A DNA stretch of 61,848 bases from Bacteroidaceae bacterium (GTDB lineage: Bacteria > Bacteroidota > Bacteroidia > Bacteroidales > Bacteroidaceae), in assembly GCA_016292045.1 (NCBI GenBank), contig JAEEZX010000023.1, positions 1-61,848 on the forward strand, in the 5' to 3' direction. The translations under genes were made by a program, and so were the position numbers. Of this stretch, positions 42,617-52,263 are shown piece after piece (within the stretch, counting starts at the first letter, position 1; each line of letters opens with the position of its first letter). A model generated the notes under the pieces. The model was not told where the DNA came from. It ran no database searches and was given only the letters and a program-made list of their open reading frames with translations.

Positions 42617-43600
42617 ATGAGAAACCTATTTTACACCGTTTTTTTTGCTTTTTGCCTCTCCGCTTTTGCCTTTTCGCAGGATTATAAGAACTGGGTGCGC
42701 TATGCACCGCGTCTTGACGATACATATTTCACGGGCGACAGCGCACGTCTCGTGGCTGCCAACGTGATGACCCATCAGATAGAGAACGGGGCATGGCCGA
42801 AGAATATTAACTTCTTCCGTGTGGATATTCAAAACGACATCCCCGCTGCAATAGACAGCCTCTCCCGTCTGCCCCGGCAGCATACACTGGAGGAGGCCAC
42901 CATCGACAATGATGCCACGATGACGGAGATACGTTTTCTCATGCGGATGTACGAGGCCACAAAGGACAGTATATACCTGAAGAGTGCCGTGAGAGGAGTG
43001 AATTATCTGCTTTCCATGCAATACGAGAACGGAGGTTTCCCGCAGTATTTCCCCCGTCACGACCACTATCACGGGCGTATCACGTTCAACGACAATGCGA
43101 TGCAGAACGCTCTGCGTCTGCTTCTGCAGGTGAGCAGAAGGGAAGCTCCCTACGCCCGTCTGCCGCTGACGCTGTCGGTGGAAGCTGCCGCTGCTGTGGA
43201 CAAGGGTGTGGAATGCATCCTTGCCTGCCAGTATGTGCAGAACGGACGTCGCACCATCTGGGCGCAGCAGTACGACGAGAAGACGCTGCAACCTGTCGGG
43301 GCGCGTGCTTTCGAGCTGGCGGGTCTTTCCACAGCGGAGAGTGTCGCTGTGGTGGAACTCCTGCAGCTCGTCGAGGATGAGCATCCGGAGGTGAAGGAGG
43401 CTATCGAGTGGGCAGTGGAATGGTTCAGGGAAAACAGACTCGAGGACGGACGCTGGGCCCGCTACTACACCCTTGAGGACAACCGCCCTTTCTTCTGCGG
43501 CAGAGACGGTGTGATGCGTTTCCGTCTGGAGGAGATAGACGAGGAAAGACAGACTGGATACGCATGGTATAACACTCGGGCATCCAAGCTGTTAAAATAA
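42617..43600 (+). CDS. Secreted pectate lyase, PL10 family
   Basis: 327 residues with a signal peptide (RNLFYTVFFAFCLSAFAFS, cleavage near residue 20). YAPRLDDTYF, ENGAWPKNINF, DNDATMTEIRFL, YENGGFPQYFPRHDHYHGRITFNDNAMQNAL and GRWARYYTLEDNRPFFCGRDG follow the (alpha/alpha)-toroid of PL10 lyases. It cleaves de-esterified pectin by beta-elimination in the periplasm or outside. It stands alone rather than in a full polysaccharide-utilisation locus; no SusC/SusD is nearby. Confidence 0.9.
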   Translation: MRNLFYTVFFAFCLSAFAFSQDYKNWVRYAPRLDDTYFTGDSARLVAANVMTHQIENGAWPKNINFFRVDIQNDIPAAIDSLSRLPRQHTLEEATIDNDATMTEIRFLMRMYEATKDSIYLKSAVRGVNYLLSMQYENGGFPQYFPRHDHYHGRITFNDNAMQNALRLLLQVSRREAPYARLPLTLSVEAAAAVDKGVECILACQYVQNGRRTIWAQQYDEKTLQPVGARAFELAGLSTAESVAVVELLQLVEDEHPEVKEAIEWAVEWFRENRLEDGRWARYYTLEDNRPFFCGRDGVMRFRLEEIDEERQTGYAWYNTRASKLLK

Positions 43601-43641
43601 TTCGTCTAAATCTTGGCTAAAAGTCAGCAAACGGCCGTTTT

Positions 43642-44964
43642 TTATTCGTGAACGAAGCGCAGAGCTTCGCCTTTCACATCGGTGCGGACGCTTTTTCCGT
43701 CCCACACACGTTGGCCGTTGACCCACGTTCCGAGCACTTCGTAATTCACCGTGTCGCCCTCTCTCGGACTCCAGCCGCATAGCGAAAGGATTTCTTCCTT
43801 TTCGATGGTGTGGCGGCAGGGACGCACGAGTGTGATGTCCGCCTTGTAGCCTTCGCGCAGGAAACCGCGCTGGGAAATACCAAAGAGCGTGGCGGGATTG
43901 TGACACATCAGTCGCACGAGACGTTCCCTTGTGAGCACGCCCTCATCGGCCAGCGTGAGCATCGAGACGAGGGAGAACTGCACCATCGGCATACCGCTTA
44001 CGGCTTTCAGGGCTCCGCCTTCCTTCTCGGAAAGGAGGTGTGGCGCGTGGTCGGTACCTATGGTGGTGACGGCTCCGGAGGAGAGTGCTTCGCGAAGCGC
44101 CCGGCGATGGCGGGGAGCTTTCACGGAGGGATTGCATTTGATGCGCGAACCGAGTCGTCCGTAGTCGTCGGTGGAGTAGAGCAGATGAGGCACGCAGACC
44201 TCCAGTGTGATGCCGGATTCAGGGGAGGCGAGCGTCAGTTCCTCCATCGTGGAGATGTGTGCGATATGCAGTCGGGCACCGGTTTCTGTGGCGAGCGACG
44301 CAGCCAGACGGCTGCTCTCCCAGCAGGCCTCCTCGTCGCGTATCTCGCTGTGGTACTGCACGCAAGGGTCTTCTCCGTAGAGTGCTCTGTATTCTTCTGC
44401 ACGGCGGTTTATACGGGCGGTGTCTTCACAATGTGCCATAATGAGCGAGGGACATTCCGCGAAGAGTCTGCGCAGCGTCTCCTCACGGTCCACCAGCATA
44501 TTCCCAGTGCTGCTGCCCATGAAGAGTTTCACGCCCGGAGATGCGGAGCGGTCCAGCCGTTTCACCTGTTCCAGATTGTCGTTGGTGGCTCCGAGGAAGA
44601 AGGCATGATTCACGTGCATCATCTCCCGTCCCAGTCGCTGACGCTCTTTGAGGAGGTCTATGGTGGTGGTCTGAGGTATGACATTCGGCATGTCCAGCAC
44701 ACTTGTCACACCGCCGGCAGCGGCTGCCATACTCTCTGTGTGCATGGTGGCTTTGCGTGTGAGGCCCGGTTCGCGGAAATGCACATGGTCGTCTATCACG
44801 CCGGGCAGCAGCAGACAACCCTCGGCCTCAATCACTTCGGCTCCTGCCGAGGAGATGTTTCCCTCGCGGGATATCTGACTGATGCGGTCGTCCTCGATGA
44901 GCAGCGAACCCGTGAAGGACTCTTCTTCGTTGACGATGGTGGCGTTTTGCAGAAGGGTTTTCAT
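43642..44964 (-). CDS. pyrC: Dihydroorotase
   Basis: 440 residues from the ATG at 44964; the frame upstream is a shadow of the glycosyltransferase. VIDDHVHFREPG holds the H-x-H zinc pair and substrate Arg, SVLDMPN follows, HCEDTARIN and LHIAHIST carry further histidines, and IGTDHAPHL the catalytic Asp. This is the class I (PyrC/hydantoinase-like) enzyme that closes carbamoyl-aspartate to dihydroorotate. Its start overlaps the stop of the glycosyltransferase (ATGA). It lies about 3 kb from pyrK-pyrD but in a separate transcript. Confidence 0.93.
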   Translation of the reverse strand: MKTLLQNATIVNEEESFTGSLLIEDDRISQISREGNISSAGAEVIEAEGCLLLPGVIDDHVHFREPGLTRKATMHTESMAAAAGGVTSVLDMPNVIPQTTTIDLLKERQRLGREMMHVNHAFFLGATNDNLEQVKRLDRSASPGVKLFMGSSTGNMLVDREETLRRLFAECPSLIMAHCEDTARINRRAEEYRALYGEDPCVQYHSEIRDEEACWESSRLAASLATETGARLHIAHISTMEELTLASPESGITLEVCVPHLLYSTDDYGRLGSRIKCNPSVKAPRHRRALREALSSGAVTTIGTDHAPHLLSEKEGGALKAVSGMPMVQFSLVSMLTLADEGVLTRERLVRLMCHNPATLFGISQRGFLREGYKADITLVRPCRHTIEKEEILSLCGWSPREGDTVNYEVLGTWVNGQRVWDGKSVRTDVKGEALRFVHE

Positions 44965-45707
44965 CTTGCGCGGAACTTCATGAATCTCAGGCGTATCACA
45001 CCGAAGAAGGCTTCCCCGAAGATGCCGCCCGACATTTTGCTGGTGCCGAGCTCCCTGTTGACGAAAATGACGGGCACCTCCTTCACCTTGAAACCGAGGC
45101 GCAGGGCGGTGTATTTCATCTCTATCTGGAAGGCGTAACCCTTGAAATGTATGTTGTCGAGGTCGATGGTCTCGAGCACTTCCCTGCGATAGCATACGAA
45201 TCCGGCTGTGGTGTCGCGCAGCGAGATTCCCAGGACGGTACGCACGTAGGCGGAGGCGTAGTAAGACATCAGTACGCGCCCGATAGGCCAGTTGACCACG
45301 TTAACGCCCGTAATGTAGCGGCTGCCCACAGCCACGTCGTTGCCCTCTGATGCGACGGCTTCCAAGAGACGGGGCACGTCGTTGGGATTGTGGGAGAAGT
45401 CGGCATCCATCTCGAAGATGTAGTCGTACCTGTGCTCAATAGCCCACTTGAAACCCGTGATATAGGCTGTGCCTAGACCCAGTTTGCCCGTGCGCTGAAT
45501 GATGTGCAGGCGTCCGGAGAACTCGTCCTCCATGAGACGCTTCACGATGTCGGCTGTGCCGTCGGGACTTCCGTCGTCGATGATGAGCACCTCGAAGGAG
45601 GCCTTCCTGCCGTCCTTCAGTTCGGCGTTCAATCCCGTCACGGCACGTATGATTGCTTCTACGTTTTCTTTCTCGTTGTAGGTGGGTATAATGACCAGAT
45701 TTTTCAT
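44961..45707 (-). CDS. Polyprenol-phosphate mannosyltransferase-like GT2
   Basis: 248 residues from the ATG at 45707; a much longer open frame upstream passes through a promoter and is rejected. LVIIPTYNEKENVEAI, DDGSPDGTADIV, EMDADFSHNPNDVPRLL and GSRYITGVNVVNWPIGR are the motifs of DPM1-type enzymes that load a sugar from a nucleotide donor onto polyprenol phosphate. It lacks C-terminal membrane spans, like the single-domain DPM1 type. Operon with pyrC by a four-base overlap. Confidence 0.9.
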   Translation of the reverse strand: MKNLVIIPTYNEKENVEAIIRAVTGLNAELKDGRKASFEVLIIDDGSPDGTADIVKRLMEDEFSGRLHIIQRTGKLGLGTAYITGFKWAIEHRYDYIFEMDADFSHNPNDVPRLLEAVASEGNDVAVGSRYITGVNVVNWPIGRVLMSYYASAYVRTVLGISLRDTTAGFVCYRREVLETIDLDNIHFKGYAFQIEMKYTALRLGFKVKEVPVIFVNRELGTSKMSGGIFGEAFFGVIRLRFMKFRAR

Positions 45708-45738
45708 TTTCAAATGCTGTTCCACACAATTATGCTTG

Positions 45739-45747
45739 CAAATGTAC
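45739..45747 (-). promoter_or_regulatory. -7 element for glycosyltransferase-pyrC
   Basis: TACATTTGC on the minus strand, 31 bases upstream of the ATG at 45707. Confidence 0.5.
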
Positions 45748-45809
45748 GAAAAAGAACGTAAATAACGAAAAAACTGGCTGCGGAAGAGCATTGTCTTTAG
45801 TCTTTTTTG

Positions 45810-45818
45810 TACTTTTGC
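45810..45818 (+). promoter_or_regulatory. -7 element for mfd
   Basis: TACTTTTGC, 12 bases before the mfd ATG at 45831; it excludes the longer open frame starting at 45807. Confidence 0.55.
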
Positions 45819-45830
45819 ACGCGGTTTTTT

Positions 45831-48800
45831 ATGGATATTCACGAACTCCAGAAACTTTATGCGCGACATCCGAAGCTGAAAGCTCTCGGAAAATTGCTCG
45901 TGTCCGACAGCCGGGATATCCCCGTTGCCGGTCTTCAGGCATCGGCTGCTCCGCTGCTGTTTGCCTCGTTGCCGCTGGCTTGTCCCGAGGCTGTGACGCA
46001 TCCCTTTCTCTTCATCCTCAACGACGAGGAGGAGGCGGGCTATTTCTATCACGACCTCACCCAGCTCCTGGGCAACAACGACGTGCTCATATTCCCTTCG
46101 GGCAAGAAGCGCACGATAAGTTCCGAGCGGCGCGATTCAGCCGGTGAGATACTGCGCACAGAGGTGCTCTCCCGACTGGCTGCCGGGCGAAGTGCTGCGC
46201 TCTACGTGGTGACGCATCCCGATGCTCTCGATGAGACGGTGCCGCCGCCCACAGAGCTCAAGCGCGATACGCTTGCCGTTTCCGTCGGTATGAAGGTGGA
46301 CGAGAAATTCGTCAAGGAGACCTTGCAGGAATACGGTTTCCACCGCGTAGACTATGTATACGAACCGGGACAGTATGCCATACGAGGCTCTCTGATAGAT
46401 GTCTACAGCTACACCTCGGAATATCCCTACCGCATCGACTTCTTCGGCGATGAGGTGGACAGCATCCGCACGTTCGACATACAGCAGCAGACCTCCGTCG
46501 AGAAGAAGCAGGAAATCACCATCGTACCGGAATTTGCGGGCGGCGAGGAGTCCACAGCCACTCTTCTCGACTATTTCTCCCCCGATGTCACGCTTGTCCA
46601 CAAGGAGTCCCTCGGACGCGAATACGGCGGTTTCCGCCACGTAGTGATGAGTGCGTCTGCCGGCAAGGGCGATGCCGTCTGTTTCGACATCTCGCCGCAA
46701 CCCGTTTTCCATAAGAATTTCGACCTGCTTGTCTCCACACTCCAGCGTCTCGACGGCGAGGATTACGACCTCTTTATCCTTGCCGACTCCGAGAAGCAGA
46801 CCGACCGCCTGGAGAGCATCTTCCACGACAAGGAGACCGGCATACGCTTCACACCCGTCAACCGCACTCTCCATGCGGGATTCTGCGATAACGAACGCAA
46901 GCTGTGCCTCTTCACCGACCATCAGATATTCGACCGCTTCCATAAGTACACTCTGCGCAGCGAACAGGTGCGCAAGGGCAAGGTGGCGATGACGCTCAAG
47001 GAGATACAGCAGCTGCATCCGGGCGACTACGTGGTGCATGTGGACCACGGCGTGGGCATCTTCGGAGGTCTGGTGCGTATGAACAACGGCGGCACGATGC
47101 AGGAGGTCATCCGCATCAACTACCGCGATCAGGGCACCGTCTTCGTCTCCATACATGCTCTCTACAAGATATCGAAATACAAGGGCAGGGAAGGCGAGGC
47201 CCCCAAACTCTCGGCGCTCGGCAGCGGAGCCTGGCTGCGACTCAAGGAGCGCACCAAGAACAAGATAAAGGACATCGCCCGCGACCTCATCAAGCTCTAT
47301 TCGCGCCGTCGTCAGGAGAAGGGATTTGCCTATTCGCCCGACTCATATCTGCAACACCAGCTGGAGGCGTCGTTCCTCTATGAGGACACCCCCGACCAGT
47401 TCAAGGCCACAGCCGACGTGAAGGCCGATATGGAGCGCGCCCGTCCCATGGACCGCCTCGTGTGCGGCGATGTGGGTTTCGGCAAGACGGAAGTGGCCAT
47501 ACGTGCGGCTTTCAAGGCTGCTGCCGACAGCAAACAGGTGGCTGTGCTCGTACCCACCACTGTGCTGGCCTATCAGCACTACCGCACCTTCAAGAAGCGC
47601 CTGGAGGGTATGCCCGTCCGCGTGGATTATCTCTCGCGTGCCCGTTCCGCGAAGCAGACGACGGAGATACTCGAGGACCTCAAACAGGGCAAGATTGACA
47701 TACTCATCGGCACGCATCGCCTCATTTCCAAATCAGTGAAGTTCAAGGACCTCGGTCTGCTCATCATCGACGAGGAACAGAAGTTCGGCGTCTCCACTAA
47801 GGAGAAACTGCGCCAGATGAAGACCAATGTGGACACTCTCACCCTCACCGCCACACCGATTCCGCGCACCCTCCAGTTCTCGCTCATGGGTGCCCGCGAC
47901 CTCTCCATCATACAGACTCCGCCGCCCAACCGCTATCCCATACAGACAGAGCTATGCGTCTTCTCTCCGGACATCATACGCGAGGCCATCTCGCTCGAAA
48001 TTGAGCGAAGCGGTCAGGTCTTTTTCGTGTGCAACAGGATAAGTTCCCTTCCTCATCTGGAGGAGATTATCCACAGCGTGGTGCCGGAGGCCCGTGTGGC
48101 TGTGGGTCACGGACAGATGTCGCCCGAGCGTCTTGAGGAGGTGGTTCTCGGTTTTGTCAACTACGACTACGACGTGCTCCTCTCCACCACCATCATCGAG
48201 AGCGGTGTGGATATCCCCAACGCCAACACCATCATCATCTCCGACGCCCACCATTTCGGACTCTCCGACCTCCATCAGATGCGAGGCCGCGTGGGACGTT
48301 CCAACCGCAAAGCCTTCTGCTATCTCCTTGCGCCGCCTTTCAACGAACTCGGTTCGGAAGCCAAGCGCCGCCTGGAGGCCATCGAGAACTTCTCCGACCT
48401 GGGCAGCGGTATCAATATCGCTATGCAGGACCTCGACATACGTGGCGCCGGCAATCTGCTGGGCGCTGAGCAGAGCGGTTTCATTGCTGACCTCGGCTAC
48501 GAGACCTACCAGAAGATACTCTCCGAGGCTGTGAAGGAACTGCGCCATGAGGAGTTCCGCGACCTCCTGGAAGAGGACATGCGCATGGGTGTGATAAAAG
48601 GTGGTGAGGATTTCGTCGACGACTGCCAGCTCGACAGCGACCTGCCGCTCTACTTCCCCGAGTCGTATGTGCCCACCTCCACAGAGCGTATGCAGCTCTA
48701 TCGGGAGCTCGACGGTCTTGAGCGCGATGTGGACACAGAGGCGTTCCGCCAGAGGATGATGGACCGATTCGGAGCCATTCCCGAGGAGGGCGAGAACCTC

Positions 48801-49079
48801 ATCCGGGTGGTGCGATTGCGCATGCTGGGCAAGTCGCTGGGTGTGGAGAAGATAACGCTGCGTCAGCGTCGCATGCGTCTGCAGTTCGTCTCGCAGGACG
48901 ATTCGCCCTTCTACAGCAGTTCGCTCTTCGGCCGCATCATAGAGTTCTGTGCTGTCAATGTGATGCGCTGCCAGCTGAAGGAGGTCGGCGGCACGCGCTC
49001 CCTCACCATTCAGGAGGTGGTGAGTGTGGAGGCTGCGATTAAACTCCTTGAAACACTTAAGGGCGACCATCTGCAATGA
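45831..49079 (+). CDS. mfd: Transcription-repair coupling factor
   Basis: 1082 residues from the ATG at 45831. Domains in order: UvrB-homology region, RNA-polymerase-interaction CarD-like domain (LHPGDYVVHVDHGVGIFGGL), RecG-like helicase with CGDVGFGKTEVAIRAAFKA (Walker A), LIIDEEQKFGV (DEEQ box), TATPIPRTLQFSLMGARD and QMRGRVGRSNRKAFCYLL, and a C-terminal TRCF domain. It removes stalled RNA polymerase from lesions and recruits UvrA. The 3' end overlaps the HHH gene by four bases. Confidence 0.97.
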   Translation: MDIHELQKLYARHPKLKALGKLLVSDSRDIPVAGLQASAAPLLFASLPLACPEAVTHPFLFILNDEEEAGYFYHDLTQLLGNNDVLIFPSGKKRTISSERRDSAGEILRTEVLSRLAAGRSAALYVVTHPDALDETVPPPTELKRDTLAVSVGMKVDEKFVKETLQEYGFHRVDYVYEPGQYAIRGSLIDVYSYTSEYPYRIDFFGDEVDSIRTFDIQQQTSVEKKQEITIVPEFAGGEESTATLLDYFSPDVTLVHKESLGREYGGFRHVVMSASAGKGDAVCFDISPQPVFHKNFDLLVSTLQRLDGEDYDLFILADSEKQTDRLESIFHDKETGIRFTPVNRTLHAGFCDNERKLCLFTDHQIFDRFHKYTLRSEQVRKGKVAMTLKEIQQLHPGDYVVHVDHGVGIFGGLVRMNNGGTMQEVIRINYRDQGTVFVSIHALYKISKYKGREGEAPKLSALGSGAWLRLKERTKNKIKDIARDLIKLYSRRRQEKGFAYSPDSYLQHQLEASFLYEDTPDQFKATADVKADMERARPMDRLVCGDVGFGKTEVAIRAAFKAAADSKQVAVLVPTTVLAYQHYRTFKKRLEGMPVRVDYLSRARSAKQTTEILEDLKQGKIDILIGTHRLISKSVKFKDLGLLIIDEEQKFGVSTKEKLRQMKTNVDTLTLTATPIPRTLQFSLMGARDLSIIQTPPPNRYPIQTELCVFSPDIIREAISLEIERSGQVFFVCNRISSLPHLEEIIHSVVPEARVAVGHGQMSPERLEEVVLGFVNYDYDVLLSTTIIESGVDIPNANTIIISDAHHFGLSDLHQMRGRVGRSNRKAFCYLLAPPFNELGSEAKRRLEAIENFSDLGSGINIAMQDLDIRGAGNLLGAEQSGFIADLGYETYQKILSEAVKELRHEEFRDLLEEDMRMGVIKGGEDFVDDCQLDSDLPLYFPESYVPTSTERMQLYRELDGLERDVDTEAFRQRMMDRFGAIPEEGENLIRVVRLRMLGKSLGVEKITLRQRRMRLQFVSQDDSPFYSSSLFGRIIEFCAVNVMRCQLKEVGGTRSLTIQEVVSVEAAIKLLETLKGDHLQ

Positions 49080-49789
49080 ATATCAAACACGTTTCCGTAG
49101 CTGTTCTCTGGCTCCTTTCGCTCGTTCTTACCGGGCGTCTCACGTGGGAATACACCTCCCGACAGTCTGCTCCCGAGGAGAAGGACGGCAATTCACGCCT
49201 GCTTTTCCCAGAGCGTACCCGCAGCGCTGCTTCCCATAGGGAAACGGCTTCTTACGATGTCTCGCGTCCCAGTGTGGAGAGCTTTGTCTTCGACCCCAAC
49301 GAGGCCGACACGTCCCAGCTCCTGCGTCTGGGTCTCACTCCCGCTCAGGTGCGCAGCATATGCCGCCACAGGGCAAAGGGATATGTCTACAGCAGCAAGG
49401 AGGATTTCTCGCGCGTACCCTTTCTCACGAAGGGACAGTGGGCCCGTCTCGAACCTCTCATCAGGATAGGGGAGCAGTATCAGCTTCTTTCGCCCCGTGA
49501 GAGCCGTGCGGAGCGCGCCGTGCAGGCCGACACGTTGCGCCGGGCGCAGAGTGCAGGGGAGGAGCGGCCGTCGGGAAGGGACAGTTCCGCCGTCATCCCG
49601 AGGGTGAATCTCAACAGGGATTCCTTCAAACGTCTGGTGAATCATCCTTTCCTCAGCTTTGAGCAGGTGAAGGCCCTCAGAAACTTCCAGCGCAGATACG
49701 GCACTCTCCACAATATGTCCGAACTGCTTGCTCTGGCCGAATTCTCTCCGGAAGACACCGTCCGTCTGTCCCCGTATGCGGATTTTTGA
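49076..49789 (+). CDS. Helix-hairpin-helix protein, ComEA-like, membrane-anchored
   Basis: 237 residues. A hydrophobic N-terminal segment (8-23) probably anchors it in the inner membrane. Two helix-hairpin-helix units follow: FDPNEADTSQLLRLGLTPAQVRSICRHR (72-99) and VNLNRDSFKRLVNHPFLSFEQVKALRNFQRR (about 177-207). This double-HhH plan is the ComEA/T2SK-like type, proposed for DNA binding in uptake or repair. It begins within the mfd stop codon (ATGA), consistent with a DNA-related role. Confidence 0.85.
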   Translation: MNIKHVSVAVLWLLSLVLTGRLTWEYTSRQSAPEEKDGNSRLLFPERTRSAASHRETASYDVSRPSVESFVFDPNEADTSQLLRLGLTPAQVRSICRHRAKGYVYSSKEDFSRVPFLTKGQWARLEPLIRIGEQYQLLSPRESRAERAVQADTLRRAQSAGEERPSGRDSSAVIPRVNLNRDSFKRLVNHPFLSFEQVKALRNFQRRYGTLHNMSELLALAEFSPEDTVRLSPYADF

Positions 49790-49853
49790 GGAGAAGAGGG
49801 GAGTAAACGAAACTTTTTTGGAGTAAAACTCCGGTTATGTGAAGATTTTGTTG

Positions 49854-49862
49854 TACCTTTGC
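49854..49862 (+). promoter_or_regulatory. -7 element for tRNA-Pro
   Basis: TACCTTTGC, 33 bases before the tRNA 5' end. The HHH gene ends 65 bases upstream of it. Confidence 0.55.
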
Positions 49863-49894
49863 AGCCGAATCACGGTAATAAGGTGGTTCGCCCG

Positions 49895-49967
49895 CGGGGT
49901 GTAGCGCAGTTGGTAGCGCACCTGGTTTGGGACCAGGTGGTCGCCCGTTCGAGTCGGGTCACCCCGA
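49895..49967 (+). tRNA. tRNA-Pro(UGG)
   Basis: A 73-base cloverleaf. Acceptor CGGGGTG (49895-49901) pairs with CACCCCG (49960-49966); discriminator A. D arm GCGCAGTTGGTAGCGC; anticodon stem CCTGG/CCAGG around TTTGGGA with anticodon TGG at 49928-49930; T arm CCGTTCGAGTCGG. CCA is not encoded. No duplicated 3' end that would mark an integrated element is seen in the window. Confidence 0.96.
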
Positions 49968-49973
49968 CGGCTT

Positions 49974-50010
49974 AGGGTTGAAGGACAGAAATGCGTCTTC
50001 AACCCTTTTT
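49974..50010 (+). terminator. Rho-independent terminator after tRNA-Pro
   Basis: AGGGTTGAAG and CTTCAACCCT form a 10-bp perfect stem with a 13-base loop, followed by T5. Confidence 0.85.
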
Positions 50011-50087
50011 GTATCATAAAAACAAAGTTTTTTATGTTTTTTTTAAACTTTTCTTAACTTTTTCTTTGTTATGTGCGTGAAAATGGC

Positions 50088-50096
50088 TATCTTTGC
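50088..50096 (+). promoter_or_regulatory. Promoter of the BACON lipoprotein gene
   Basis: TATCTTTGC with a TTTG at 50065-50068, 19 bases upstream, gives both boxes of a Bacteroidetes promoter. The ATG is 43 bases downstream. Confidence 0.65.
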
Positions 50097-50139
50097 TTGT
50101 CATTTAATGCAAAAATATATAAAATCATATACTCTATCT

Positions 50140-52101
50140 ATGAAAAACAAACTAATAATGGCCTTGATGGTGCTTGCTAGCGCCTTCATGGTTTCGTGTT
50201 CTGACGATGCTGGTTTTATTCATTTTTCAAGTGGTGACAACGCCAAGGTGTTCACCATCACTTGCGATCAGGCAGACGCCTGGCAGCACTTCATTGTAAG
50301 TTCCACTGCAGACTGGACTGTTGAGACGGATGACGCCTGGATACATCTTGCCAGGACGTCCTACAAAGCTACTGAGACGGTCGGTATGTTCAAGGTGGCT
50401 CAGTTCAGCGGCTACACCTCTCGCACCGGTACTATCCGTATCAGTGCCGGTGAGGAGACAATCACCATCACCGTTATTCAGATGGGTACGCCCAACGTGA
50501 AGTTCGCCAGCAGTTCTTATCAGGTTACCAACCAGAGCACCAGTTTCCTTGTTGACATCTCCACCAATGCCAGGTTGGTTGCCAACATCGAGTATGTCGA
50601 CCGCGACGGCGACGAAGAGACGCTGATTGCCGAGCCCGAGCAGAGCTGGCTCTCTTGCGTCCTTGTTGACGGTTCCGGCATTAACAAGAAGCAGCTGGCT
50701 GTCACTGCTGTGGCCAATCCCCACGAGCAGCCCCGCTATGCACGCATTATTGTTAAGGATGTGCAGTCCACCATCTCCGACACCATCCATCTCGAGCAGC
50801 TTGAGAAGGATGTCTTCCGCGTAGCCACCAACGGCGACCAGAGCGCCGACTCTTATGTGCTGAGCAGCTACGAGCAGGCCGTTGCTTCGTTCATCATCGA
50901 CAGCAACCTCGACTACAAGGAGGAGATTTCCGTCGACTGGATACACAACAATTCCACGAAGTATTCCCGCGAGACTCTGTCCTACACCATTGACGAGAGT
51001 GAGGACTATCTCACCCGCGAGGGCACCATCACCCTCAAGGCTGAGGGCCACGACGATATCGTGCTCACCGTCACACAGCCCGGTCATCCCATGTTCGCTT
51101 TCTTCGTGACAACAAAGAAGAATGAGATTTACGAGATTTCCGGTGTCGACTGCGACGCTGTTGCCAAGAGAAAGGTTAAGTACTGGACCAACTTCGCCGA
51201 CTTCACAGTGAAGTCCAACGACGAATGGATAAGCCTCATCAACGATCCCGACAACCCGGACGATCCCATCGTCGACGGTAAGGGCTACGACGGTCAGACC
51301 ACAGCCGTTTGCTTCAGCATCGACCAGAACAAGCTCGACGCACGCAGCGGTTCCGTCACTGTTGTCAGCACCACTCATCCCGAGTTCAACAAGACGCTCA
51401 ACGTCCTCCAGAAGGAGTTTGTTGCCAAGGCATCCATCAGTGCTGAGACCCGCACCATGTTCCTCGGTTACGACGATGCATGGGATCCTCTCTATATTAT
51501 CGACGATGAGACCGCTCATCCCAACTTCGAGTACGAGAGCATCGAATGGTCGTCTTCCGACGAGGAGGTTGCCACCATCGACGCCGACGGTAAGATTGCT
51601 TTGCTCGACACCAACAAGGTGGACGATCAGAAGAAGATGATTCCTGTCACCATGACTGCTACCATCACTCTGAAGCCCGGCTACAAGGTTTCCACCGTCG
51701 AGAAGACCTGTAAGCTGACTGTTGCCGCCGTTGCCCTTGTCAGCAAGGACAATGAGGAGATCAAGGCCTACGAGCTCGATCCCAACAACGAGATACTGGC
51801 AGACACCATGCTGACCATCCGCGCCACCAACTTCACCGTTCAGGGCGCTATATGGAGTGTCAAGAGCATTCCCGATCCTGAGGATCCCAGCAAGTTCGTC
51901 AACATTATCAAGACGAACACTGTGGACCTCGACACCAAGAAGCAGTGTATCATTGAGGCTGTTGTCGGCAACGGTGTTGACACTCGCCTGAATCCCGGTG
52001 GCACCACCACTGCAGATGTTGAGATTCAGACCGGCAACGACAAGCTCGAGAAGATAACGCTGACCACCGTCGCTACGGTATTGCCGCAGAACCCGTTGTA
52101 G
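50140..52101 (+). CDS. BACON-domain lipoprotein
   Basis: 653 residues from the ATG at 50140, which opens a lipoprotein signal (lipobox MVSC, Cys20); the longer frame from 50071 crosses the promoter. The first BACON unit lies at about 38-118 (FIVSSTADWTVETDDAWIHL...GTIRISAGEETITITVIQMG). At least three further similar beta-sandwich units follow, each ending in a V-T-V/I-Q strand, and a C-terminal part near 475-560 resembles a Big_2-like Ig domain (IEWSSSDEEVATIDADGKIA). Such proteins are surface-exposed and often bind glycans or mucin. A terminator follows 30 bases after the stop. Confidence 0.85.
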   Translation: MKNKLIMALMVLASAFMVSCSDDAGFIHFSSGDNAKVFTITCDQADAWQHFIVSSTADWTVETDDAWIHLARTSYKATETVGMFKVAQFSGYTSRTGTIRISAGEETITITVIQMGTPNVKFASSSYQVTNQSTSFLVDISTNARLVANIEYVDRDGDEETLIAEPEQSWLSCVLVDGSGINKKQLAVTAVANPHEQPRYARIIVKDVQSTISDTIHLEQLEKDVFRVATNGDQSADSYVLSSYEQAVASFIIDSNLDYKEEISVDWIHNNSTKYSRETLSYTIDESEDYLTREGTITLKAEGHDDIVLTVTQPGHPMFAFFVTTKKNEIYEISGVDCDAVAKRKVKYWTNFADFTVKSNDEWISLINDPDNPDDPIVDGKGYDGQTTAVCFSIDQNKLDARSGSVTVVSTTHPEFNKTLNVLQKEFVAKASISAETRTMFLGYDDAWDPLYIIDDETAHPNFEYESIEWSSSDEEVATIDADGKIALLDTNKVDDQKKMIPVTMTATITLKPGYKVSTVEKTCKLTVAAVALVSKDNEEIKAYELDPNNEILADTMLTIRATNFTVQGAIWSVKSIPDPEDPSKFVNIIKTNTVDLDTKKQCIIEAVVGNGVDTRLNPGGTTTADVEIQTGNDKLEKITLTTVATVLPQNPL

Positions 52102-52131
52102 CATTAACCTTATTATTTCCATAACTGCGGT

Positions 52132-52170
52132 AAATCCCCTGCTTCCATCTGGAGGCAGGGGATTTCTTTT
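52132..52170 (+). terminator. Rho-independent terminator after BACON gene
   Basis: AAATCCCCTGC pairs with GCAGGGGATTT, an 11-bp stem, followed by CTTTT. Confidence 0.85.
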
Positions 52171-52263
52171 CGCGTGTGTACATTATATTTTATAGGCGCC
52201 CTCCGAATACTCCGATTATTCAGATTACTCCGATTATTCTGAATATTTTTTGGGCGCCATTTC

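Noticed and set aside
42617..43600. Pectate lyase as part of a polysaccharide-utilisation locus
   Set aside because: No SusC/SusD pair, sensor or other glycanase is adjacent; the neighbours are trmD and pyrC.
43810..45138. 442-codon frame on the plus strand
   Set aside because: It is antisense to the dihydroorotase and glycosyltransferase, with no family signal.
49895..50010. tRNA-Pro as an integration site for the right-hand accessory region
   Set aside because: No repeat of the tRNA 3' end was found downstream and no integrase gene is present; a normal terminator follows directly.
50071..50139. Upstream start for the BACON lipoprotein
   Set aside because: The extension crosses the promoter element and would hide the lipoprotein signal, which starts cleanly at 50140.
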